Below are positions 49,212 through 59,273 of a DNA stretch of 64,000 nucleotides, piece by piece. The notes under the pieces are model-generated. The model was given only the letters and a program-made list of their open reading frames with translations, searched no databases and was not told the origin of the DNA. A program made the translations under genes and the position numbers. Location of the stretch: NCBI GenBank assembly GCA_030407005.1, contig JAUDYN010000008.1, positions 2,356,001-2,420,000 of the forward strand, written 5' to 3'. How positions within the stretch are numbered: the stretch's first letter is position 1; each line of letters starts with the position of its first letter. The DNA comes from Desarmillaria ectypa (Eukaryota; Basidiomycota; Agaricomycetes; Agaricales; Physalacriaceae).

Positions 49212-49337
49212 CCGGATTTCTTCCTCATAGATTAATATGGCAAGGACCATAAAAAATGACAAAAGTATGGCGCCACTGATGGCGATGCCGAGAGATACAG
49301 TTCGGGGTTCGTGGGTGTTTCTTTCTTCTCCAGGCAT
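49209..49337 (-). CDS. ORF0 of element B, truncated by the D LTR
   Basis: 42 codons: a polar start MPGEERN, a hydrophobic helix (VSLGIAISGAILLSFF and following AILI) then YEEEIR, with a TGA contributed by the first bases of the D LTR. Core residues match ORF0 of A and C. Confidence 0.55.
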   Translation of the reverse strand: MPGEERNTHEPRTVSLGIAISGAILLSFFMVLAILIYEEEIR

Positions 49338-49384
49338 GAAGAAGTACTTCTATACAGCTAGCATATCAGAAGTGGGGAAGGGAA

Positions 49385-49397
49385 ATCTCTTGTTTAA
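49385..49397 (-). promoter_or_regulatory. self-primer binding site of element B
   Basis: On minus, TTAAACAAGAGAT directly follows the LTR and is the exact reverse complement of ATCTCTTGTTTAA within the LTR (complement of 49540-49552), which lies about 30 nt downstream of a TATATAAAC box. Same geometry as element A but a different sequence. Confidence 0.82.
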
Positions 49398-49821
49398 TGT
49401 TAGGTACTGACTTGGGCACGTGACTTGGGACAGTCAGCTGATCTCTCTGGGCCGTTATGCGTTCGAACGATCACCCAAGTTGAGAGATAGAAGCTGAAGG
49501 TCTTCTGTGTTGTGCAGACAAGAAGTATATGATAGTAATTTAAACAAGAGATAGAGTACAACTGTCTAGTTTACTCTGTTTATATAGTATTTCTACGGCA
49601 TTTATATTTAGGTGAAACACTACGGTCCATGCACAAATGGTGTCAAAGTAGGATGATCTGGGAGGATCATAGAACCAATAGAGAACATCTGGGGTGGCAG
49701 ACAGTGAGAACGAGGGTTGTAGCCAGCGAATAGCTGGATATGAGTCGGTTTCTTGATTAGATTAGATGGATGAGTCATGGATATGACTCGGATAAGATAA
49801 GATTATGGAAAAATTGTAACA
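49398..49821 (-). repeat. right (5') LTR of element B
   Basis: 424 bp, flanked on the right by GTTCT (49822-49826). Holds the promoter of B, reading leftward. Confidence 0.93.
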
Positions 49822-49826
49822 GTTCT

Positions 49827-50056
49827 CTCATGGATAACATCATTTCATTTATTAATAAATGCCGTACTTTCAGTATATAAGTAGAGTAGTTTTCACCATT
49901 GTACTCTACCTTTTGACTAAATTAGATTCATATACCTTCTACTGCACTACACCAAAGACTAAAGTCAACCTCTCATTAACAGGTGATTGTCCAAATGTGA
50001 GACAGCCTAGAGAGACACTTATATCCCAAGTCACATGTACAGACAGAGTCCTAACA
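49827..50056 (+). repeat. 3' LTR of element A, second part
   Basis: Resumes at CTCATGG after the second GTTCT and ends CCTAACA, followed by the ATCAG duplication (50057-50061). Includes the TATA box and CTTTTGACTAA segment in this copy too. Confidence 0.93.
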
Positions 50057-50061
50057 ATCAG

Positions 50062-50348
50062 CAAGTTTGGCATGATGCCAGATTGCCATCATCTTGGCTC
50101 AACTCTCAAATCCCAACAGGGATTATTTGTGCTACCACACCAAGAAGCTAGATTGAACCAAGACATTTCTTCAACCTCATTGTTAGGCACTGATATGACT
50201 GTTTCACTTCTCAACAAGGCCTCAGAAATACTGTCCTTGAATGTTACTGATCTATTGATCCAATCAGCATTGTCCAGATTGAGATGAAACATAGCTTTTG
50301 CATAGCTCTTCAACATGCATCATTCAGTTTGAATGAGCTCTGCTGTGG
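50062..50348 (-). pseudogene. host gene fragment between A and a solo LTR
   Basis: Open minus frame 50316-50089 with protein-like content (FHLNLDNADWINRSVTF, then VEEMSWFNLASWCG) continuing toward A. It is cut on the right by the solo LTR and on the left by element A. Family not recognised. It may belong to the same disrupted locus as the fragment at 50.99-51.30 kb. Confidence 0.4.
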
Positions 50349-50752
50349 TGTTACAATTTTTCCATTTTCTCCATTATCTTATCACACTTCACATCATATC
50401 ACTCATGCATCAACAAGTGTATCAACTAAAACACCAGTAGACACTCTGACTCAACCTCTCTCATTCCACTCATTCCTAATAGTCTCACTATGGTTTGTCC
50501 ATGATCATCTGACTTCCAATGTTTCATACATGGACCATTGTGTTTTATCTATTAATAACTGCAGTACTTTCATATATAAAGTAGAGTAGTTTTATACTTA
50601 CTCTCTATCTTCTGACTAAATTGCATCTATATACCTTCTCACACACTCCTCTAAAGACTAGCCATCCTCTTATTAAGGGTGATTGTCCAAATGCAAGACA
50701 GCCCAAGAGTGATGCACAGTCCCAAGATCATGTGCTAGAATGGGCCATAACA
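50349..50752 (+). repeat. solo LTR (G), related to the A/C LTRs
   Basis: Begins TGTTACAATTTTTCC and ends GGCCATAACA, with TATATAAAGTAG and CTTCTGACTAAA at the positions corresponding to element A. No internal region adjoins either end. The flanking pentamers (TGTGG / GATGG) match at only three of five positions, so the duplication is decayed or lost. Confidence 0.75.
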
Positions 50753-50995
50753 GATGGTGAAAAGAAGTGATAGCAAAGAGTTGGCAACTGCTGCAAACCC
50801 TGTTATTGATCTGATGTAACTTCAGTTTTTTATCAGTACTCATCATTGAGAAATGTTGGTCTTCTCTGTGATTGATCTGAAAACACTGGAATGTGTAGCA
50901 AAATTCTATATACATGTCCAAAAAGCTGACAAGATGCTATGCTAATGTGTTGCTGAAGTCAAATCTCAGGCTCTCCATCAGTATATGATTTTCAT
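50753..50995. other. short spacer
   Basis: CpG-poor DNA between the solo LTR and the next gene fragment; probably the 3' part of the disrupted host locus. Nothing else seen. Confidence 0.3.
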
Positions 50996-50998
50996 TCT

Positions 50999-51298
50999 CT
51001 AATACTTGATACTTGGCCTTTTCAAAGAACTGGATCCTGATGCATATGCTACTGACTCCTCATCATCAAGCTCATCCTCAACCTTCTCTATATTGCTATC
51101 ATTGCCATCCTCCTCCTTTTTAACCACACATCTGCCTCCTAGCATTCCTATTATCTCACTGAAACTCCTCCTGTATTTCTCCCTGAGTCTCCTTCTCTCT
51201 TCCATCACATCCAGGGCCTTCAGATAGCTCTTGACCACAGTAGCTAAATGCATCAATGGCTCAGAATGTAGCTTGTACAGTTGAATAGTATCCTTGAG
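50999..51298 (-). pseudogene. host gene 3' fragment truncated by element E
   Basis: Open minus frame running out of the E LTR boundary: TLKDTIQLYKLHSEPLMHLA, then YLKALDVMEERRRLREKYRR and an acidic tail (KVEDELDDEESVAYASG) ending at a stop at 50999. It looks like the C-terminus of a real helical/coiled protein. The upstream part is lost where the LTR inserted at 51299. Family not recognised. Confidence 0.5.
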
Positions 51299-51681
51299 TG
51301 TTAGGACCCTGTCCCCACATGATCTTCAGATCAGATGCTAACTCCTAGGCTGTCTCACATTCAGACAATCACCTGTAATAGGAGAGCAGTTTAGATCTTG
51401 GGATGAGTGAGAGAAGGTGTATGAATTAAGTTTAGTCAGAAGATGGGGAATATACATGAAAAGTACACTACTTATATACTGAAGAGTGAAGGCTAATAAT
51501 ATCTCTTGACCATGTGTATATCATCCATGAAACACATAAGTCCATGTGTTTGTGGAGTGATCATAGTCATGTGGTTAGAATATGGTGACAGCATGGGGAG
51601 ATTGATGGTATTATTGATTGATGAGCAATGTTGAAGATAAGATGTCAGATAAGATAATGAAAAAATGGAAAAATCATAACA
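51299..51681 (-). repeat. 3' LTR of element E
   Basis: Plus-strand ends TGTTAGGACCC and CATAACA; adjoins a polypurine tract (complement TTACCCTCTTGTT). Related to the LTR of A. Confidence 0.85.
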
Positions 51682-54600
51682 TTACCCTCTTGTTAAAGCA
51701 GTCATTCTGACTGCTAAGGCTCTTCTTCAGGGGTTTTGAGTTGTGATTTAGCTTGGTCGATCTAGTATTGGTCAACTAGCTGCTTCCATTGTACTTGGTG
51801 CAGGTTAATGATCCATTTCCAGAGTCTATCCTTTCACTAGGTGAGGTATATAATATTGCCATTCTCAGAATATTCATGATTGAGTATCTTGTCCACCATT
51901 TTTTTGTGAGTTACAATTTTGGTAGAGTATCAAGTTTGATTAACATTTTTCTCATATTCTGCTATCACTTCCTGTGCATTTGTCATCTCAGTGTCTTGGA
52001 CCTAAGAATTGTGTTCCTGAGTCTATTCTTTCTATTTGATGAAATAGTCCATGACTATTTTCAATGGTTGTTCTTTCTTGGAGCATACCTGACAGGTTCT
52101 CAAATCTAAAACCTCTTCTATTTTATATTCTTCTTGTCCATTGACAAGGTCTGGCAGTGGCAGTGGCAGTTGCTGTTGATTTGGGAAAGCAGGTGGTACA
52201 TATGGTGTCAACAATTTCTTGTTGAACCAGAGGTGAATTTCCCAATGAGGTGGTAACTTTAGCTTGTATGCTGAAGCGCCAGCCTTTTCAAGGATTATGA
52301 ATGGTCCTGTTCATTTGTCATCAAGTTTCTTCTTGGGTCAGAGAAGATGAAGATCTGTTGTATCAAGCCAAACTTTATTCCTGACTTGATATTCCCATGC
52401 TGCTTACTTTCCTTTGTTGTATTGTTGCTTTATTTGCATTGCCACATTTTCTAGTGCCTCATGCACTTTCTTGTGTACTTGCACCATAGTTTCAGTGAAT
52501 TCCATGGTGGCTGGATTCATGAATGGGGTGGTTTGGATTGAGTCTGGGAGAATTCTGGGATTTTGACTGTATAGGGCCATGAAGGGACTCTTTCCCATAG
52601 CAGAGTGGATTTGATTATTATGAGTGAATTCAGCTAGTGGTAACCACTCATTCCAATCTGTTTGTTGGTGGTTGATGAAGATTTAGAGATACTTTTCAAT
52701 CTCTTGATTAACCTGTTCTGTTTGTCTATCCATCTGAGGGTGATAAGCAGTAGAGGCATTCTATATGATGTTGAGGGTCCTGTATAGCTCCTTCATAAAA
52801 TTGGAGATGAATTGAGGGTCTCAGTCTGAAATGACTATTTGTAGCATTTTATACTTCACATATATGTGATCTCAAAGAATGTGAGCTCATCCTTCTGCAG
52901 ATAGCTCTTCATGACAGGCTACTGGTATAATAGCCTTAGATAATTAATCTACAATGACCAATAGAGTGTCAAATCCATTGGATTTGGGAAGTCCAGTGAC
53001 CATATCTATGGATATATAGGTTCAGAGAGTCATGGGGATGACATTCAGGTGGAGCAGTGCAGCCTTGGCCTGCATGTTGCTCTTAGTCTGTTGACAGGTT
53101 TTGCAACCTTTAATATATGTTTTGATGTCTTTTCAAAGCTTTGGCCACCAGTATTCCCTGAGTATTAACTCAGCAGTTTTTACTATTCCTGGATGTTCTG
53201 CTATGACATGATCATGATACTGGGAGATGATTTCTCTCTGAAGTTCATTGTTTCGAGGAATATAGATGCATCTGTTGTAGTACAGGATGCCATCCTCTTG
53301 TGTGATTCCTCTTTTGTGATCAAGAGATTTCGCAATCTCTTGATCCCATTGTTCTTTGTGTTGAGTGATGTCTCTTATATGTTTGACTTGTTCATTTGCT
53401 GTTGGGAGAATGAGAGCACAGAAATGTTCTGGGGTAAGGACTATTATATCATGATTATCCTGTTTTCCCTGGTCATGATCATTGCATTGACTGAGTAAGT
53501 CAGCTTTCTTGTTTGTGACTCCTGCCTTGTGCTGAAGAGTAAAGTGATACTCAGCCAGTTCTATGACCCATTGGGCTCATCATCTGTTCAACTTTTGTGG
53601 TTTGTGGAAGTATTGGAGGTTTTGATGATCTGTCCAGATCTCAACCTCTTCCTTCATACCCATCAGATAGTGGCACCATTCCTCTAATGCGAGTATTATC
53701 ACTAGCAACTCTTTATCATAGATTTTGTAGTTGCATTCAGTGATGGTTAATGCTTTAGACATAAATGCTACAGGCCTCCACTTTCCATTCTGCTCCTGGC
53801 TCAGGATAGCACCAATGGCTCTGTCACTTGAGTCAGCTTCTACTTAGAATTTCCCTTCATCTGAGGGGATCATTAAGATGATATTGGTTGTTATCTGCTG
53901 CTTGAGCTGCACAAACACCTGTTCTTGTTTGGTTTCCCAGCTCCATTCAGCTTTTACAGTCAACTGCATGAGCAGTCTGATGATTTTGGAGTAATTGTGT
54001 ATGAATTTGCAATAGAAATTTGTGAATCTCAAAAATGACTTTAATTTTTTTTTCTTCATGGGAGTTAGCCATTCCATGATTTCCACTACTTTAATTGGAT
54101 CCATATGAATAGCATCTTTGCTAATGATTACTCCTAAATACTCAGTTTCAAATACTTCAAATTTGCATTTCTCTGCTTTGAGAAATAGTTTGTTTTCTCA
54201 TAGGCATTAAAGGACTTGTCATACGATGGGTCAGTGTTCTTCTAATCCTTTGGTGAAGATAAGGATGTCACTGAGATAAATAGTTACTTTTCCTCCAGTG
54301 ATCAAGTCCTTGAATATATCATTCATCATCCACTAGAATGTGGCTGGTGAATTTATAAGGCCAAAGAATATTACTATGTGCTCAAAGAGTCCTTGGTTAG
54401 TTTGAAATGCTGCCTTTTCTTTGTCTCCTTTGCAAATATGTACATTGTTGTATCCTCATTGAACATTGAGTTTGGAGAAGTTTTTTGCTCCACATAATGT
54501 GTCAATGAGTTCAGATATAAGAGGAAGGGGATAATGATTCTTTATCATCATTTCATTCAGTTTTTGGTAATCCTGAATGGGTCATAGTGAGCTATCCTTT

Positions 54601-56985
54601 TTCTTGATGAAGAAGAAAGGAGAGGTGAAAGGGGATTTTGAGGGATGGATTTGTCCTGAGTCTAAATTCTTGTCCAGAAACTTGTCCAATTGTTCTTGCT
54701 CATTTTGATTGAGCAGGTAGACCTTACAGTCTAGCATAGACTTTGCATTGGGTATCAACTTGATTGCATGGTCCCAGGGTTTTCATTTCAGAAGTTCATC
54801 AAAGCTTTCTTTAGAGAATAGATCTCTAAAGCTTTGATACTGAGAAGGTACTATTTCTTCAGCTTCTCTGCATTGGCTGCTGCTGCTAGTTTATTGGCAT
54901 GATGTATGGCTTGAATGATGAGCTCCTCCTGCATATTGATGGTGAGGATGGTTTCACCATCCTCCAATTCTTTGTCATCTGAGTCAGGGAGTGGGAGTGG
55001 GTTTTTTACACATTGACAACATGCAAAGATCATCATCCCAGTTTTCCAGTTGATTACTAGGTTATGGTGTTTAAGCTAGTCATGACCCAAGTAGATGGTC
55101 TTAGAGCTGAGGTCAGTGACTGCTAGGTTGATTCATTTGGTATGACCACCAATGGTTATTCTGAGTTCTATGAACTCTGTGATGTCACCTGCCTTGTTAT
55201 AGGTTCCATCAGCATTGTATATGGGGATGGGGGCAATGATCTTTCAGATGTTCAACTGGTGTTGAAGGACATACATTCAGTTGATAGAGCTGCTGGTGCA
55301 GCCACTATCTAGTAGAGACCTTGTGGTAAGAGCCTTCTTCCCTGTGCATGGGGTGAGTTGGATATCCACCATGAAGTCTCTTCCTAGACTTTTGATATCT
55401 CAGATATACTGGATCAGTTTGCAGAGTTTATAGAGTTATTCTCAAGCTTGACTCTCTCCAGTCTTCAAGCTCATTGCTAGCTTGTTGGTGATCTCTCCAA
55501 GTCATTTGGGATGAACCCACATAGAGAGGGCAGCTTTGGCAATGGCCAAGTTCTTGGCAGTACAAATGGCACATAAAGTCCAGTCAACTCCAAATGGTTT
55601 GTACCACATATGATTGGGTACCCTCATGACTGGCAGGATTTGAGATTTGGGTGTCAGGATGTGGACTGTTGTACTTTCCATTATAGGAAGGCCATATCAT
55701 TCTCTTCATCAGATACTTTGACAATAGTGACTTTGCTGGAGTGCCCCCTCTTTACCACCTGGGCACTAGCAGCTTCCCCCTATTCTTTGGCTGTCACCAC
55801 TTTCAATGAGATTAGAGTCATAGCACTGCTGTCTCTGGAGGTGTTGACTGTGTCATCAGGGTCAGGTTCCATTGCAGTCATGGGTTCTATCAATACCAAT
55901 GGCTCAACCAGCCCCTTCCCTTTGGCTGAGTCTGGCAGTGTGTGGCTTTTCCTCCAGTCAGTGTGCCCTACACTGCTTGGGTGTAGTGGCCTGTCCTCAG
56001 ATCCTTGGAGATCTTGAGGGTCAGCTGACCTGTTTTTTGCTTCCTCAGATCTTCAGGCTTGGTGGGCCTCTTCTTCCCCCAACAGCCCTGATAAAGGATG
56101 ACTTGGCTCCTGTACAGGTAGTGCAGGAGTGTATGACATTGAGCCCTGCCTTCTTACTCCAGTCCATGGTGTTATCCATATATCTGGTGCACTCTGCATA
56201 GTGAGTCTGTTAGATTTTGATGCAGTGCCAGCACCACCTGGCAGAACCTGCACTTCATTGGAGATTTGGGAGTTACTATAGATAATTGTGTCAGCATCTT
56301 CTAGCAGGATGATGTACCTATTCTTTTTCAATTCTTTGGGTGTTCTCAGCTTCTGTAACAAAGGCTGGTATATTTTTTGTTCATGATGTAAATGTCTGTA
56401 TGCATATATATCAGTCCAACCTGCAGAGACCAAGAACTCACCACCTGAGGCATTGGTTGGGCAAGAGGAATCAAACTCTTGTTAACCTAGTCTTTTGCCT
56501 CTTCAATCTTGGCTGTTGTGGGTTCCACTATATTAGTGGTCCCTACTGACTGAATGTCCTTGTACTCTTTTCTCTTGGGACAATCCTTTGCCATGTGACC
56601 TTTTTTATCACATCAGAAGCATTGGCCTTCTGCCCTTCATCAGTCAATTTCCATCAGTTTTCCCACCACCCCATATGTTGTCCATTGGCCTGTCAAAGTA
56701 TCCCAGTTGGGAATGCTTTGGGTTGTTGGCTTTGGCACTGAGGAACTTATTGCCCCAGTGGCAGTTTTGCCACTAGATTGTTGTTGGGGGCAGGAGTCCT
56801 TCTTCAGTCCCTTTCTTGAGATTCTGGCAGTCTGGTCAAAGACCCACTTGCACTGTTGTTCTTCATACATGCACAGTATCCACTCCTTCCATTCTTGATA
56901 GGTATGAGGTATTTTAATGCCCATGTTGGAAATGAATGTTGTATATGATGAGGAAACTCCCAGTTGTACTGCTTTGACCATTGCA
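51682..56985 (-). pseudogene. gag-pol of element E
   Basis: Recognisable blocks from right to left: gag core (TFISNMGIKIPHTYQEW), zinc knuckle near 56600, GCA-AAA-GAC-TAG gag end near 56490, protease DSGCTSSSIN near 55300, RT with YLSD in place of YLDD near 54270, RNase H (WTDHQNLQYF near 53620), integrase (HIRDITQHKEQWD near 53370, YHPQMDRQTEQVNQEIE near 52720), and a chromodomain-like end near 52050. Stops are spread throughout. Confidence 0.85.
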
Positions 56986-57148
56986 CCCCCCAGACCTTGT
57001 TGATGGACAAGAAGAATATGAAATAGAAGAAGTACTGGACTCTAGAACCTGCTGGGTTCAAGAGAAAAGAGGACAGCCATTGAAGGAAGTCATGGACTAC
57101 TTTGTCAAGTGGAAAGGATGGACTCAGGAGTATAAGTCTTGGGTCCAA
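56986..57148 (+). pseudogene. inverted chromodomain fragment of element F
   Basis: Plus-strand frame PPDLVDGQEEYEIEEVLDSR followed by DYFVKWKGWTQEYKSWVQ. Its first bases continue, in frame, the sequence that breaks off at 57402 in F (NQQQLP) if 56986-57401 is flipped, so it is F's own chromodomain. Confidence 0.75.
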
Positions 57149-57401
57149 TGATATGCCATCTACATATTCACACCTAGATTTTGCGATTTTGTAACAATAC
57201 TATTGCACATCTATCCTATACTAGTGATACATAGAGGACTATAGCTGAGGCTTTGAGCTGATAGTTAAAAGCAGTAAGCAACTAGTAGAGCCAGGACTTA
57301 GATGCAACACTATTAGTGGGTTAAATCTACCAGCTGGCCAGACTAGTAACTTGAATGCTAGCAGGACTGAGTGAAATACAGCCACTAGCAAATGAAGGAT
57401 G
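57149..57401 (+). repeat. D LTR fragment
   Basis: 253 bp matching the first part of the 1241-bp D LTR, starting at its exact 5' end (TGATATGCCATC) and truncated after GAAGGATG. It sits directly after the chromodomain fragment. Confidence 0.85.
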
Positions 57402-58626
57402 GCAGTTGTTGTTGATTGGAGAATGAAGGTTCAGTATAAGAGGTGAGTAACTTTTTATTGAATTGGGGGTGGATCTTCCAGTGAGATGGTAGCTTTAACT
57501 TGTATGATGAAGTGCCAGCTTTTTCAAGGATTTCAAATGGTCCTGTTCATTTGTCATCAAGCTTTTTCTTGGGTTGTGGAAGATGAAGGTTGGCAGTGTC
57601 CAATCAGACTTTATTGCTAATTCAATATTCTTGGTTTGCTTGTCTCTTTTTATCATATTGTGTCTTCATTTGCATGGCTGCCTTCTCCAGAGTGTCATGT
57701 ACTTTCTTATGGATCTGTGCTATTGTTTCTGTGAATTTGATAGCTGCTGGATTGGCAAAGGGGGTATGTCTGATTGAATTGGGGATGACTTGGGGGTTTC
57801 AACTGTACATGGTCATAAATGGGCTTTTTCCCATGGCTGAGTGTATTTGATTGTTGTGTGCAAACTCTGCAAGGGGTAGCCATTCATTCCAGTCTATCTG
57901 TCAATGATTGATAGATATCCTGAGATATTTCTCTATTTCATGGTTAACCTATTCTGTCTGCCCATCTGTCTAGGGATGATATGCCATGTAGGCATTCTGC
58001 ATGATGTTCAACATCTGATATAATTCCTTCATGAATAACAAAATGAATTGGGGTCCTCAATCTGAAATGACCACTTGGGGCATTTCATGTTTTGCATAGA
58101 CATGGTCATGGAGGATTCATGCCTATCCTTTGGCTGATAATTCTTTGTGACAGGCAATGGGGATAATCACCTTTGAGAATTGGTCTACAATAACCAATAA
58201 TGCATCATATCCATCTGATTCTGGGAGTCCCATTATCATGTCAACTGAAATGTGGGTCTATGGGGAGCTGGGAATTGTGTTTGGATAAAGGGGAGATGCT
58301 TTTGTCTGTGTATCACTCTTTGTTTGTTGACAGGTTTTGCAGCCCTTGACATATCTTTCAATGTCTTTATGTAACTTTGGCCACCAATATTCTTGTAGTA
58401 CCAATTTGGTCATTTTGGCTATGCTCGGATGACCAGCCATGATATGGTCATGACATCTACTGATAATGTCTCCTCAGAGAGAACCATTTCATGGGATATA
58501 GATTCATCCATCATAATACAGAATTCCTTCCTCCTGAGTGATTCCTCATTCATGGTCAAGGGATCTGGAGATTCCCTGATCTTATTTGTTCTTGTGTCTA
58601 GTAGCATCTCTTATATGCTGGGTTTG
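57402..58626 (-). pseudogene. element F: integrase fragment
   Basis: On minus from 58626: HIRDAT, HPSIAKMTKLVLQEYWWPKL with CKTCQQTKSD, decayed catalytic region, a YHPQ-type block, then the linker to NQQQLP at 57402. Interrupted at its 5' side by the LTR of element C. Many TGA/TAG codons. Confidence 0.82.
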
Positions 58627-59042
58627 TGTTATGATTTTTCCATTATCTGATCTTATCCGAGTCATATCTATGACTCATCCATCTAATCAACCATAGTATC
58701 CATCTCATATCAACATATTCACCAACCATTACCCTCATTCTCATTCAGAGTCACCTCATACTCTTCCCATTGGACCATGATCCTTCTGGATCCACCTTAC
58801 TTCAACACTGTTCCAGCATGGACCATATCATTTCATCTAAAAATAATGCTGTACTTATAGTATATAAATAGAGTAAACTTCACTGTTGTACTCTATCTTT
58901 CAACTAAATTACAATCATATACTTTCTATTCACACATCAAAGACTCAGCCCAAGTCTCTACATTAAGTGACTGCCTGAATGTGAAGCAGCTCGAGAGACC
59001 AAAGCTTATGTCCCAAGTCATGTGATAGACAAGGATATAATA
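58627..59042 (+). repeat. 5' LTR of element C
   Basis: Begins TGTTATGATTTTTCC; the expected terminal CA has decayed to TA (ATATAATA). TATA box TATATAAATAG near 58861 and CTTTCAACTAA at the position of A's CTTTTGACTAA. Confidence 0.88.
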
Positions 59043-59053
59043 TTAGTCAAAAG
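59043..59053 (+). promoter_or_regulatory. self-primer binding site of element C
   Basis: TTAGTCAAAAG follows the LTR as in A. The LTR partner reads CTTTCAACTAA, two mismatches; both strands are explained by CpG decay from an ancestral CTTTCGACTAA / TTAGTCGAAAG pair. Confidence 0.65.
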
Positions 59054-59101
59054 ATAAACATCCTGCTTCTCCTATGCCAGCTGTAAAAGAAGCATCCACC
59101 C

Positions 59102-59227
59102 ATGACCAACAAAGAAAACTGACAAAACCCAAGAACTATTTCTCTTGGCATCGCAATTGGCAGTGCTATACTTCTCACCATATTACTCTATGAAGAGGAA
59201 ATCAGAACTCTTCTCTGCCAAAGGTGA
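59102..59227 (+). pseudogene. ORF0 of element C
   Basis: Begins MTNKEN then TGA, continuing ISLGIAIGSAILL and LLYEEEIRTLLCQR to a second TGA where an Arg codon is likely ancestral. The hydrophobic core and YEEEI match A and B. Confidence 0.55.
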
Positions 59228-59273
59228 ACCTGCCATCCACAACTTCCACCCCGACCTCCCTGCCACCTCAAAC

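Larger units (their letters stand above)
41086..49821 (-). mobile_element. element B: chromovirus nested in the 3' LTR of A
   Basis: Two 424-bp LTRs begin TGTTAGGTAC and end TAACA on the plus strand, flanked by GTTCT duplications (41081-41085 and 49822-49826). Internally, on minus: PBS, ORF0, [1241-bp D LTR], zinc knuckle of gag, protease-RT-RNase H, [D LTR plus ~100 bp], integrase-chromodomain, polypurine tract. It is the least decayed element: RT keeps YLDD and only a few TGA stops interrupt pol. It lacks nearly all of gag and so cannot be autonomous. Confidence 0.93.
33121..50056 (+). mobile_element. element A: Ty3/gypsy chromovirus, split by nested element B
   Basis: Order: 397-bp 5' LTR, self-priming PBS, ORF0, gag, pol (protease, RT, RNase H, integrase, chromodomain), polypurine tract, 397-bp 3' LTR. 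The 3' LTR is in two pieces (40919-41085 and 49827-50056) because element B inserted into it; 167 + 230 bp restores exactly 397. Many in-frame TGA/TAG codons and an inactivated RT motif (YLDN instead of YLDD near 38330) make it dead. Perfect flanking duplications show a normal integration. Confidence 0.93.
51299..56985 (-). mobile_element. element E: chromovirus truncated in gag
   Basis: A 383-bp LTR at the left (51299-51681), then on minus chromodomain, integrase, RNase H, RT, protease and gag up to about 56985, where it ends abruptly inside gag (MVKAVQLGVSSSYTTF). The 5' LTR is absent. Highly decayed with many TGA/TAA/TAG codons and frameshifts. Confidence 0.85.

Noticed and set aside
49301..49397. 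tRNA-type primer site next to the LTRs of A, B and C
   Set aside because: No TGG follows the LTR ends; the self-complementary segments explain priming better. A TGG-type site is seen only next to the D LTR.
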